Shown: positions 35,853-44,131 of the stretch, piece by piece
How positions within the stretch are numbered: the first letter of the stretch is position 1
How the letters are laid out: each line of letters begins with the position of its first letter
NCBI RefSeq assembly: GCF_000521785.1
Contig: NZ_JALZ01000003.1
Location: 62,001 to 126,000 of the forward strand
DNA: 64,000 nucleotides
Direction of reading: 5' to 3'
Source of the DNA: Roseivivax halodurans JCM 10272
Lineage (GTDB): Bacteria > Pseudomonadota > Alphaproteobacteria > Rhodobacterales > Rhodobacteraceae
Made by a program: the position numbers and the translations under genes
Notes under the pieces: generated by a model
Databases searched by the model: none
Told to the model about the DNA's origin: nothing
The model's input: the letters and a program-made list of their open reading frames with translations, nothing else

Positions 35853-37664
35853 TCAGAGATCGCGCAGGCGCATGGCGGCGTCGCGGGTCTCGGCGATGCT
35901 GGCTTTCAGCGACGCGACGTCCGGTCCCGCCGCGAGCACCGCACGGGAGGAGGTGGGGATGACCCGCCGACCGGCGCCCGCGAAGATCCGGGAGAGGTCG
36001 TCGAGGCTCGCGCCCTGCGCGCCGATGCCGGGGACGAGGAAGAGCGCGTTCGGCATGAGCGAGACCGTCCTCGCCGCCTCGGCGCCGAGCGTCGCGCCGA
36101 TGACCGCGCCCACGGGGCCGACCGGGGCATTCGGGGCGAGGCGGTCGTTCTCGGCCGCGATGGCGCGGGCGAGCGTGTCGGCGACGGCCTCTCCGCCCGC
36201 CTCGGCCGATTGCAGCGCGGCGCCCTCGGGGTTCGACGAGCGCACGACGACGAAGGTGCCGGTGCCGGTCGCGGCGGCGTGCTCGTGGACCGGGGAGAGC
36301 GTGCCCGCGCCCATATAGGCGCTGAGCGTCATGGCATCGGCGCCGAAGCCTTCGGGGCCGAGCCACGCGCGCCCGTAGGCGGCGACGGAATTGCCGATAT
36401 CGGTGCGCTTGGCGTCAGCGAGGGCCAGGACGCCGCGGGCCTGCGCGCCGGTGATGAGACGCTGCAACTCAAGCAGGCCGGCCGGACCGAAGGCCTCGTA
36501 AAATGCGACCTGGGGCTTAAGGAGCGCGACGCCCTCCTCGATGGCCTCGAGCGTGATCGACACGAACTCCCGCAGGCCCGCGACCGATACCGGCAGGCCC
36601 CACGCCTCGAGAATGGCGGGAGAGGGATCGGCGCCGAAGCAGAAGGGCGAACGCTCCGCCGCAAGCGCCTCGAAGCGGGAGGCGAAGTCGGCGGCGGGGT
36701 GCGGGGCCGGCGCGGCGGGTGCGGGCCGGGCGGCCTGCTGCTGCGCGACGTCGCCTGCGACGAGGTCGCGGTAGAGTGCGCGGATGCGCTCCGTCACCGG
36801 GCGGGTGCCGTCGCCGATCGGGTTGCCGTCGATCGAGGCGACGGCGGTCTGCGCGCCGAACGTGCCGGTGAGGAAGGCCTCGTCCGCGCCGTAGGCCTCG
36901 GCGAGCGAGAAGTTCTTCTCGCGCACCGGGATGCCGTTGGCGCGGCAGAGGTCGATCACCTTGGCGCGCGTCACGCCGTTCATGCAGTAATCGCCGGTCG
37001 AGGTCCAAACCTCGCCGCGGCGGACGATGAAGAAGTTGCAGGCGTTGGTGGTGTTCACGAAGCCCTGCGGATCGAGCATCAACGCCTCCTCGGCGCCCGC
37101 CGCCTCGGCCTGCACGCAGGCGATGATGCAGTTGAGCTTGGAATGGCTGTTGAGCTTGGGGTCCTGGCTGTGCGGCAGGCCGCGGACCTGCGGCACGGTG
37201 GCGAGGCGGATGCCGCGCGCCGCCAGAGTCTCGGCCGGTTTGGAATGCTCTACGATGATCACGAGGGTGTTGCCGGAGGTGCTGAGGCCCGGATGCTGGA
37301 ACGGCTTGTCCTTGAGACCGCGGGTCATCATCAGGCGCGCATGGGCGTCCGATCTCATGCCGTTGGCCGCGGCGGTGGCGTCGAGGGCGTCCTTGAGGCC
37401 GGCGCGGTCGATGCCGGGATCCATGCCGATGGCGCGGCATCCCTCGAAGAACCGGTCGAGATGGTCGCCCAGGAACGCCCATTCGCCGTCATGGAGCCGC
37501 AGCCCCTCCCAGATCCCGTCGCCGAGGAGGAAGCCCGCATCGTAGACCGAGACCTTGGCGGCGCTGCGGTGCAGGAGCCTGCCGTTCACCCAGATCAGGA
37601 TGTCGCGGTTGCGGGCGTCCTCGGTGGCGCTGTGGGTGCTGTGGCTCTTCTGGGCCTGGGTCAT
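35853..37664 (-). CDS. Fusion: class IV aminotransferase + orotidine-5'-phosphate decarboxylase
   Basis: One uninterrupted 603-residue frame joins two enzymes. Residues about 20-305 are a class IV PLP aminotransferase (branched-chain/D-amino-acid type): VYDAGFLLGDGIWEG, a probable PLP lysine K176 in SHSKLNCI, ACNFFIVRRG and FGAQTAVASIDGNPIGDG. An alanine/proline linker follows (about 310-326). Residues 327-603 are type 2 OMP decarboxylase (PyrF): FCFGADPSP, ADAKRTDIGNS with the catalytic D417, K419 and D422, VVVRSSNPEG and FLVPGIGAQG. PyrF makes UMP. No Met lies in or near the linker, so separate translation is unlikely. Start ATG at 37664; an upstream in-frame ATG at 37778 is less likely. 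Confidence 0.9.
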   Translation of the reverse strand: MTQAQKSHSTHSATEDARNRDILIWVNGRLLHRSAAKVSVYDAGFLLGDGIWEGLRLHDGEWAFLGDHLDRFFEGCRAIGMDPGIDRAGLKDALDATAAANGMRSDAHARLMMTRGLKDKPFQHPGLSTSGNTLVIIVEHSKPAETLAARGIRLATVPQVRGLPHSQDPKLNSHSKLNCIIACVQAEAAGAEEALMLDPQGFVNTTNACNFFIVRRGEVWTSTGDYCMNGVTRAKVIDLCRANGIPVREKNFSLAEAYGADEAFLTGTFGAQTAVASIDGNPIGDGTRPVTERIRALYRDLVAGDVAQQQAARPAPAAPAPHPAADFASRFEALAAERSPFCFGADPSPAILEAWGLPVSVAGLREFVSITLEAIEEGVALLKPQVAFYEAFGPAGLLELQRLITGAQARGVLALADAKRTDIGNSVAAYGRAWLGPEGFGADAMTLSAYMGAGTLSPVHEHAAATGTGTFVVVRSSNPEGAALQSAEAGGEAVADTLARAIAAENDRLAPNAPVGPVGAVIGATLGAEAARTVSLMPNALFLVPGIGAQGASLDDLSRIFAGAGRRVIPTSSRAVLAAGPDVASLKASIAETRDAAMRLRDL

Positions 37665-37814
37665 GTGAAATCCTGCCTTTTGCCGCGCGATGATGCCGCC
37701 CCGCACGCGCGGCGCAAGCGATGCCGAAACGCGGCCCCGGGAGCAATCGCGGTGTGCGCCCTTTTGTGCGGTCGGCATCTGCCTCGCGAAGAAGCCGGCA
37801 CCCCGCGCCCGCCC

Positions 37815-37860
37815 CTTCTTCTTGACGAAAATATCCCGGGAGCGCGAGGGCAGAGCCCTC
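37815..37860 (-). repeat. Dispersed hairpin/AAGAAGAAG element after trpS
   Basis: On the minus strand a 6-bp stem (37846-37851 with 37855-37860) precedes GGGATATTTTCGTCAAGAAGAAG. It lies 18 nt after the trpS stop and about 150 nt before the fusion gene, co-directional with both. This copy differs slightly (GATATTTT instead of GAGTATTTT). Confidence 0.8.
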
Positions 37861-37877
37861 GCCGCGCGGAGCGCGGA

Positions 37878-38888
37878 TCAGGTGCCGATCAGGGTGCGCA
37901 TCGCCTCGACCTTGGCCGCGGCGCGCTCCTTGGCGTGGCGCGAGGCCTTCTCCATCATCGCCTCGAGCTCGCCCGGGTCGGTCATGTACTCGGCGAACCG
38001 CGCCGCCGGCACCTCGAAGAGCTCGTCGAGCTTGTCGGCGAGGATGCGCTTGGCGTCGCCGTAGCCCATGCCGCCCTCTTCGAAGCGCGCCCGCAGATGC
38101 GTCACCTCGGCGGGTTCGGCGAGCGCGGCGTAGAGCTCGTAGACGGTGTTGCCGTCGGGATCCTTGGGCTCTTCCGGCAGCTTGCTGTCGGTGACGATCT
38201 TGTTGATCATCTTGCGGCGCGTCTTGGGGTCCGCGAAGAGCGGGATCGTGTTGCCGTAGCTCTTGGACATCTTGCGGCCGTCGAGACCGACGATGGCCTC
38301 GAGGTTCTCCTGCACCGAATGGTCCGGCAGGGTGAAGAACTCGGTGTCGTAGCGGCGGTTGAAGTAGCCCGCGATGTCGCGGGCGAACTCGACGTGCTGG
38401 ATCTGGTCCTTGCCGACGGGCACCACGTCCGCGTCGAAGAGAAGGATGTCCGCCGACATCAGGATCGGATAGGTGAAGAGCCCCATGTTGACGCCGTCGT
38501 CGGGCTGGGCCGAGGGCTTGTCGGCGTTGGCGTCGACCGCCGCCTTGTAGGCATGGGCGCGGTTCATCAGGCCCTTGGGCGTCACGGACGAGAGCACCTG
38601 CGTCAGCTCGAACACCTCCGGCACGTCGGATTGCCGGTAGAAGTTGGTGTGCGAGAGGTCGAGCCCGAGCGCGAGGAAACAGGCGGCGACCTCGTGGGTG
38701 AACTGGCGGATCTGGCCCGCGTCGCCGATCGAGTTCAGCGCGTGGTAATTGGCGATGAAGAGGTAATTGTCGCCATCCGGGTTGGAGGCCATCAGGTCGA
38801 GCGTCGGGCGGATCATACCCGCGTAATTGCCGATATGGACCTGCCCCGTCGGCTTGATGCCGGTCAGGATCGACTTCGTCTTGCTCAT
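37878..38888 (-). CDS. trpS: Tryptophanyl-tRNA synthetase
   Basis: A 336-residue class I aminoacyl-tRNA synthetase. The HIGH-type motif appears as GQVHIGNY near residue 17 and the KMSKS loop as GRKMSKSYGNT near residue 196; the tryptophan pocket region includes HTNFYRQSDVPE. The form with VHIGNYAGMIRP belongs to the TrpRS group common in Rhodobacterales. Start ATG at 38888 (MSKTKSILTG); the upstream in-frame ATG at 38978 adds 30 residues without family similarity. It stands alone between the dpp terminator and the fusion gene. Confidence 0.96.
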   Translation of the reverse strand: MSKTKSILTGIKPTGQVHIGNYAGMIRPTLDLMASNPDGDNYLFIANYHALNSIGDAGQIRQFTHEVAACFLALGLDLSHTNFYRQSDVPEVFELTQVLSSVTPKGLMNRAHAYKAAVDANADKPSAQPDDGVNMGLFTYPILMSADILLFDADVVPVGKDQIQHVEFARDIAGYFNRRYDTEFFTLPDHSVQENLEAIVGLDGRKMSKSYGNTIPLFADPKTRRKMINKIVTDSKLPEEPKDPDGNTVYELYAALAEPAEVTHLRARFEEGGMGYGDAKRILADKLDELFEVPAARFAEYMTDPGELEAMMEKASRHAKERAAAKVEAMRTLIGT

Positions 38889-38960
38889 GGCGTCCCCCGT
38901 CTTCGGATCGGTGGGAAGATGTGGTCCGATCCGGCCCGACATGCAAGGCGGAAACGAGAC

Positions 38961-38992
38961 GGGGCCGGACCCCCGCAAGGTGGTCCGGCCCC
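38961..38992 (-). terminator. dpp operon terminator hairpin
   Basis: A perfect 11-bp stem (38961-38971 with 38982-38992) with a 10-nt loop lies 37 nt beyond the dppF stop, between it and trpS. Confidence 0.75.
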
Positions 38993-39029
38993 GGTGTTCG
39001 GTTCCATCTCCGGCGAGGGCCGGAGCCGA

Positions 39030-39998
39030 TCAGTCCTCGATCGGGTGGTAGCAAGCGTAGCGGTGGCGCTCGCCCTCGTAGGGGGGAAACTCCTGCCGGC
39101 ACTCCTCCGTCGCGCGCCAGCAGCGCGGGTTGAACGGGCAGCCCTTCGGCACGGCCATCGGCGAGGGCAATTCGCCCTCGAGCTTGATGCGGTTCTTCGT
39201 GTGCCGGGGGTCGGCGACCGGCGTCGCCGAGAGAAGCGCCTGGGTGTAGGGGTGGCGCGGATGGGAGAAGACCTCGTCCTTGGGTCCCGTCTCCACCGGC
39301 CGGCCGAGATACATCACCATGACCTCGTCGGCGAGGTGACGCACCACCGAGAGGTCGTGGGAGATGAAGAGATAGGCGAGCTGGAACTTCTCCTGCAGGT
39401 CGATCAGCAGGTTCAGCACCTGGGACTGGATCGAGAGGTCGAGCGCCGAGACCGGCTCGTCGAGGACGAGGATCTTGGGTTCGAGCATCAGCGCGCGGCC
39501 GACCGCGACGCGCTGACGCTGGCCGCCCGAGAACATGTGCGGGTAGCGGTCGAAATGCTCGTCGCGCAGGCCCACCATGCGCAGCATCTCGCGGGCGCGG
39601 GTCTCGCGCTCCTTGGCGGAGACCTCGGGGCGGTTGAGCTTCAGCGGCTCCATCAGCGTCTGGCCGATGGTCTGGCGCGGGTTGAGCGAGCCGTAGGGGT
39701 CCTGGAAGACGATCTGGACCATGGCGCGCAGGTCGCGGTCCCTGGAGGCGCCTTCGGGGCCGACCTCCTTGCCGCGGATCGAGAGCGTGCCGCCGGAGGG
39801 CGGCTCGATCATCGTCACGACGCGGGCGAGCGTGGACTTGCCGCAGCCCGATTCGCCCACCACAGCGAGCGTCTTGCCGGGCTCGAGCGTGAAGGACGCG
39901 CCGTCGAGCGCGCGCACGGTGCTCGGCTTCGAGAAGGCGCCGCCGCCGACCTCGTAGTGGCGCTGCAGGGTTTCTGCGGTGAGGATCGCCTCGCTCAT
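39030..39998 (-). CDS. dppF: Dipeptide/oligopeptide ABC transporter ATPase (second)
   Basis: A 322-residue ABC ATPase of the oligopeptide type. Walker A is VGESGCGKSTLAR near residue 50, the signature is FSGGQRQRVAVGRAL, Walker B is ILVLDEPVSALD, and the C-terminal CPFNPRC...CYHP cysteines form the OppF/DppF extension. With DppD it powers uptake through DppBC. The ATG at 39998 overlaps the dppD stop by 4 nt. Last gene of the operon, followed by an 11-bp terminator hairpin. Confidence 0.94.
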   Translation of the reverse strand: MSEAILTAETLQRHYEVGGGAFSKPSTVRALDGASFTLEPGKTLAVVGESGCGKSTLARVVTMIEPPSGGTLSIRGKEVGPEGASRDRDLRAMVQIVFQDPYGSLNPRQTIGQTLMEPLKLNRPEVSAKERETRAREMLRMVGLRDEHFDRYPHMFSGGQRQRVAVGRALMLEPKILVLDEPVSALDLSIQSQVLNLLIDLQEKFQLAYLFISHDLSVVRHLADEVMVMYLGRPVETGPKDEVFSHPRHPYTQALLSATPVADPRHTKNRIKLEGELPSPMAVPKGCPFNPRCWRATEECRQEFPPYEGERHRYACYHPIED

Positions 39999-40984
39999 GA
40001 CGCCTTCTCCCGGTTCGTTGGCTCGCCGTGCGACAGCGGATAATGGCAGAGGGCGAGACCCATCTCGGGGCTGGCCTGCACCGGCTCGACCGCCTTGCAA
40101 TGCGCGTTGGCGAAGCGGCAGCGCGGCGAGAAGAGGCAGCCCTGAGGCCGGTCGAATTGCCCCGGCACGACGCCCGGAATGGTCGGCAGCCGCCGCTCGG
40201 TCGCGCGTTCGGGGAGCGCCGCGAGAAGTGCGGCGGTGTAAGGGTGGTGCGGGTCGTCGAAGAGTGCGCCGACTTCCTGCTCCTCGACCTTCTGACCGGC
40301 GTACTGGACCTGCACGCGGCGCACCGTCTCGGCCACGACGCCCATGTCGTGGGTGATGAGGATGAGCGCCATGCCGGTCTCTTCCTGAAGGCTCGTCAGG
40401 AGCTCGAGGATCTGCGCCTGGATCGTCACGTCGAGCGCGGTGGTCGGTTCGTCCGCGATCAGGAGCTTCGGCTCGCAGGCGAGCGCCATGGCGATCATCG
40501 CGCGCTGGCTCATGCCGCCCGAGAGCTGGTGCGGGAAGGCGTTGAGGCGCTTTTCCGGGGCCGGGATGCCGACGAGCTGCATCAGCTCGATCGCGCGATT
40601 CTGACGGCCCTTGCGGTCGAGGTCGGTGTGCTTCTTCAGGCTTTCCTTGATCTGGAAGCCGACCGTGAAGCACGGATTGAGAGAGCTCATCGGCTCCTGG
40701 AAGATCATCGACATGTCGCGGCCGATGATGCGGCGGCGCTGCTTGGCCGTCATGTCGCGCAGGTCGTGGCCGTTGAAGGCCATGACGTCGGCGGTGATCG
40801 TCGCGGTCCAGGGCAGAAGGCCCATCACCGCGAGCATCGAGACCGACTTGCCCGAGCCCGACTCGCCGACGATGGCCATGAGGTCGTTCGGCTCGACGGT
40901 GACGTCGATCCCGTCGACGGCGCGGAACTTGCCGGACGTGGTCGAGAACTCGACCGAGAGGTTGCGGATTTCGAGAAGAGGCAT
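39995..40984 (-). CDS. dppD: Dipeptide/oligopeptide ABC transporter ATPase (first)
   Basis: A 329-residue ABC ATPase with Walker [14 protein letters not shown], signature [13 protein letters not shown], Walker [13 protein letters not shown] and the C-terminal CLFSPRC...CHYP motif that in DppD-type ATPases can bind an Fe-S cluster. It starts 4 nt after the dppC stop and overlaps dppF by 4 nt. Cytoplasmic, membrane-associated. Confidence 0.94.
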   Translation of the reverse strand: MPLLEIRNLSVEFSTTSGKFRAVDGIDVTVEPNDLMAIVGESGSGKSVSMLAVMGLLPWTATITADVMAFNGHDLRDMTAKQRRRIIGRDMSMIFQEPMSSLNPCFTVGFQIKESLKKHTDLDRKGRQNRAIELMQLVGIPAPEKRLNAFPHQLSGGMSQRAMIAMALACEPKLLIADEPTTALDVTIQAQILELLTSLQEETGMALILITHDMGVVAETVRRVQVQYAGQKVEEQEVGALFDDPHHPYTAALLAALPERATERRLPTIPGVVPGQFDRPQGCLFSPRCRFANAHCKAVEPVQASPEMGLALCHYPLSHGEPTNREKAS

Positions 40985-40988
40985 CGTC

Positions 40989-41897
40989 TCAGCTCCGCTT
41001 CAGTTTCGGATCGAGGGCGTCGCGGAGGCCGTCGCCCATGAGGTTGATGGCGAGCACGGTCACGAGGATGCAGAGACCGGGGAAGGTCACCACCCACCAT
41101 GCGCGCAGGATGAACTCGCGCGCCTCGGCCAGCATCGTGCCCCATTCCGGCGTGGGCGGCTGCGCGCCCATGCCGAGGAAGCCGAGTGCCGCGGCGTCGA
41201 GGATTGCGGTCGAGAAGGACAAAGCCGCCTGCACGATGATCGGCGCGAGGCAGTTGGGCAGGACCGTGCGGAACATGATCCTGAGGCGCCCCGCCCCGGC
41301 GACGCGCGCGGCCATGACGTAGTCGCGGGTGCGCTCCGAGATGACGGCGGCGCGGGTGAGGCGCACGAAATGCGGCTGCAGGACGATCGCGATCGCGACC
41401 ATGGCGTTGAGGAGCGACGGCCCGAGGATCGCCACCAGCACCAGCGCCATGAGGAGCGACGGGAAGGACAGCACGATGTCCATGATCCGCATGATCAGCG
41501 TGTCGAGCCAGGTCGGGGCGAAGCCGGCAATGACGCCGATGACGACGCCGAAGAAGGTCGCGACGGTGACGACGACGATGCCGATGAAGAACGAGAAGCG
41601 CGCGCCGTGTATCAGCCGCGAGAGCATGTCGCGGCCGAGCGGGTCGGTGCCGAGCGGGAACTGCCAGGTGCCGCCGTCTTCCCAGACCGGGGGCTGCAGG
41701 AGCGAGCCGCGGAACTGCACGTCGGGCGGATAGGGCGAGATGATTGGCGCGAAGATCGCGATGAAGAGGAAGATCGCGAACACGACGAGGCCTGCGACGG
41801 CGCCGCGGTTTTCCTTGAACGCGTTCCAGAAGTCCCTGATCGGGCTGGGCGGGGCCTGCGCGATGGTGCGGGCGGTGGCTGAGCTTGCGTCGGACAT
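40989..41897 (-). CDS. dppC: Dipeptide ABC transporter permease
   Basis: A 302-residue permease with the OppC-type N-terminal domain (DFWNAFKENRGAVAG) and about six helices. FPLGTDPLGRDMLSRLIHGAR and the EAA-loop-like AARVAGAGRLRIMFRTVLPN are typical. It begins 1 nt from the dppB stop, so translation is coupled. Forms the channel with DppB. Confidence 0.94.
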   Translation of the reverse strand: MSDASSATARTIAQAPPSPIRDFWNAFKENRGAVAGLVVFAIFLFIAIFAPIISPYPPDVQFRGSLLQPPVWEDGGTWQFPLGTDPLGRDMLSRLIHGARFSFFIGIVVVTVATFFGVVIGVIAGFAPTWLDTLIMRIMDIVLSFPSLLMALVLVAILGPSLLNAMVAIAIVLQPHFVRLTRAAVISERTRDYVMAARVAGAGRLRIMFRTVLPNCLAPIIVQAALSFSTAILDAAALGFLGMGAQPPTPEWGTMLAEAREFILRAWWVVTFPGLCILVTVLAINLMGDGLRDALDPKLKRS

Positions 41898-41898
41898 G

Positions 41899-42906
41899 TC
41901 AGCGGTTCCGGATCTTCGGGTTGATGAGACCGTAGAGGATGTCGACGGTCAGGTTCACGATCATCACGATCACCGCGATGATCAGAAGGCCGCCCTGCAC
42001 CGCCTGGTAGTCGCGGCGGAAGATGGAATCGACCATCCACTTGCCGATGCCGGGCCAGGAGAAGATCGTCTCGGTCAGGATCGCGCCCGCGAGGAGCGTG
42101 CCGACCGAGAGGCCGATCACGGTGACGACCGGGATGAGCGCGTTGCGTAGGGCGTGCATGCCGTTGACCCGGAGCGGCGCGAGGCCCTTGGCGCGGGCGG
42201 TGCGGACGTAATCCTCGCCCAGCACCTCGAGCATGGCCGAGCGGGTCTGCCGGGCGATGATGGCGAGCGGGATCGTGGCGAGGACGATCGTCGGCAGGAT
42301 GAGGTGCGAGACGGCGGACTTGAAGGCCCCCTCCTCGCCCGAAAGCAGCGCGTCGATGGTCATGAAGCCGGTCGGCCCGTCGATGAAGTACATCAGCGAC
42401 ATGCGCCCCGAGACCGGCGTCCAGCCCAATCCGCTCGAGAACACGATGATCAGCAGGAGCGCCCACCAGAAGATCGGCATCGAGTAGCCGACGAGCGCGG
42501 TGGTCATCAGCGCCTGGTCGAAGAACTTGCCGCGGTTCACCGCAGCAATGACGCCCGCCGGGATGCCGATCAGGATCGCGAGGGTGATCGCGCAGATCGA
42601 GAGCTCGAGCGTCGCGGGGAAGAGCGCCATGAACTCGTCGAGCACCGGGCGCTTGGTCACGAAGGAGGTGCCGAGATCGCCCTGGAAGATGCCGATGAGG
42701 TAATCGATGTACTGCTTCCAGATCGGCGCGTCGAAGCCGAACTGCTCGGCGAGCTCGTTGTAGCGGGCTTCGCTGACGCCCCGCTCGCCGGCGAGCAGCT
42801 GGATCGGGTCGCCGGGAAGCAGACGGATGAAGGCGAAGGACACGAGCGTGACGCCGAAGAAGGTCGGCACGAAGGTCAGAAGCCGGGAGAGGACGAAGCG
42901 CAGCAT
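41899..42906 (-). CDS. dppB: Dipeptide ABC transporter permease
   Basis: A 335-residue permease with six helices. LSRLLTFVPTFFGVTLVSFAFIRLLPGDP at the start and ARAKGLAPLRVNGMHALRNA (EAA loop) identify the DppB/OppB family. The ATG at 42906 overlaps the preceding peptidase stop by 1 nt (TGATG). A longer open frame upstream is only shifted peptidase sequence. Confidence 0.94.
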   Translation of the reverse strand: MLRFVLSRLLTFVPTFFGVTLVSFAFIRLLPGDPIQLLAGERGVSEARYNELAEQFGFDAPIWKQYIDYLIGIFQGDLGTSFVTKRPVLDEFMALFPATLELSICAITLAILIGIPAGVIAAVNRGKFFDQALMTTALVGYSMPIFWWALLLIIVFSSGLGWTPVSGRMSLMYFIDGPTGFMTIDALLSGEEGAFKSAVSHLILPTIVLATIPLAIIARQTRSAMLEVLGEDYVRTARAKGLAPLRVNGMHALRNALIPVVTVIGLSVGTLLAGAILTETIFSWPGIGKWMVDSIFRRDYQAVQGGLLIIAVIVMIVNLTVDILYGLINPKIRNR

Positions 42907-43997
42907 CAGCCGAGGATCCTCATTTCGCGTGGAAAGGTGGTGAGCGAGCGGCAGCCGTCTTCCGTCACGAGGATGTCGTCCTCGATCCGGACGCCGAAGC
43001 TCTCGAGGTCGTAGAGGCCGGGTTCGTTGGTGAAGACGGCGCCGGCGGGCACGGTCTGGTCGTTGCCGCGCATGATGTAGGGCGCCTCGTGCACCTCGCG
43101 GCCGAGCCCGTGGCCGGTCTTGGTGCGGATGCGGTCCGCATAGGGCGAGGCTTCGAGGATGGATTGCACGGCGTCGTCGATCTCGTGCGCGGTGATGCCC
43201 GCCCGCGCGACCTCGTGGCCGCGCTGGTTGGCGCTGCGCACGGTCTCGTAGACGGCGCGGGCCTCGTCGGAGGCGTGCCCGACGAAGAAGGTGCGGGTGA
43301 TGTCGGCGCAGAAGCCCTGCGCGCGGGCACCGAAATCGATCAGCAGCGCGTCGCCGGATTGCAGCGCGTAGTCGCGAGCGCTGGCATGGGGCTTGGCCGA
43401 ATTCTCGGCGGCGGCGACGATGGGCCCGAAGGCCAGTCCCTCTGCCCCGTGGGAGAAGAGCGCGGAAACGAGGCGGCTCTCGATCTCGCGCTCGGTCATG
43501 CCGAGGCGGACGGCATCGGTCACCTCGCCGAGTGCGGCCTCGGAGATGCGGATCGCCTCTTCGAGCGCGGCCACCTCGGCGCCGGTCTTGACCATGCGAA
43601 GCCCGCTGATCGCGGTCTCCCCATCGCGGATCTCGATCCCGGGACATGCGGCGGCGAGCGCGTGGTGCACGAAGACGCGCATCACCTGCCCCTCGACCGC
43701 GATGGAGGAGAGCGGCATGTGCCGGCCGAGCGCCGCGAAGGCCTCGGCGTAGCCGTCCTGGTCGCGCCAGTCGAAGACCTCGCCCTCGAAGCCGAGAGCG
43801 GCCCAGGAGCCGAGCTCGAGATTGGGCACGATCGCGGCGGGCGGTCCCGTCTCGGGGATCACCACCAGCGTCGGGCGTTCCGAGGTCGAGAAGTGGGCGT
43901 GGTAGAGGCGCTCGAAGTTCGGGCCGGGTACCAGCCCTACCGCACCTACCCCGAGCGAACGGGCAAGCGCGCGGAACTCTGCGTAGCGGTCGGTCAT
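42906..43997 (-). CDS. M24 family Xaa-Pro peptidase
   Basis: A 363-residue aminopeptidase P/prolidase-like protein: a creatinase N-terminal domain (about 1-125) and the pita-bread metal domain. The five ligands are seen as Asp in LLIDFGARAQGF, Asp in FCADITRTFF, His in GHGLGREVHEAP, Glu in FTNEPGLY and Glu in VRIEDDIL. It probably cleaves proline-containing di- or tripeptides. Its place between dppA and dppB, coupled by a 1-nt overlap to dppB, suggests it processes peptides imported by this transporter. Confidence 0.93.
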   Translation of the reverse strand: MTDRYAEFRALARSLGVGAVGLVPGPNFERLYHAHFSTSERPTLVVIPETGPPAAIVPNLELGSWAALGFEGEVFDWRDQDGYAEAFAALGRHMPLSSIAVEGQVMRVFVHHALAAACPGIEIRDGETAISGLRMVKTGAEVAALEEAIRISEAALGEVTDAVRLGMTEREIESRLVSALFSHGAEGLAFGPIVAAAENSAKPHASARDYALQSGDALLIDFGARAQGFCADITRTFFVGHASDEARAVYETVRSANQRGHEVARAGITAHEIDDAVQSILEASPYADRIRTKTGHGLGREVHEAPYIMRGNDQTVPAGAVFTNEPGLYDLESFGVRIEDDILVTEDGCRSLTTFPREMRILG

Positions 43998-44087
43998 AGG
44001 GGCTGTCCGTTAGGCGAGGCGCCGCCGGATGGCAATGCCGTTTTGACGGTCACCTGCGCAAATTCGCGCCGGTCCGGAATCGCGAAA

Positions 44088-44111
44088 GGCCGGGGAACGT
44101 CGTCCCCGGCC
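44088..44111 (-). terminator. Attenuator-like hairpin after dppA
   Basis: A 9-bp perfect stem (44088-44096 with 44103-44111) with a 6-nt loop lies 20 nt after the dppA stop, within the operon. Such hairpins commonly protect the binding-protein message and lower expression of the membrane genes behind it. Confidence 0.7.
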
Positions 44112-44131
44112 CTCCGATCAGCTTACTGGCG

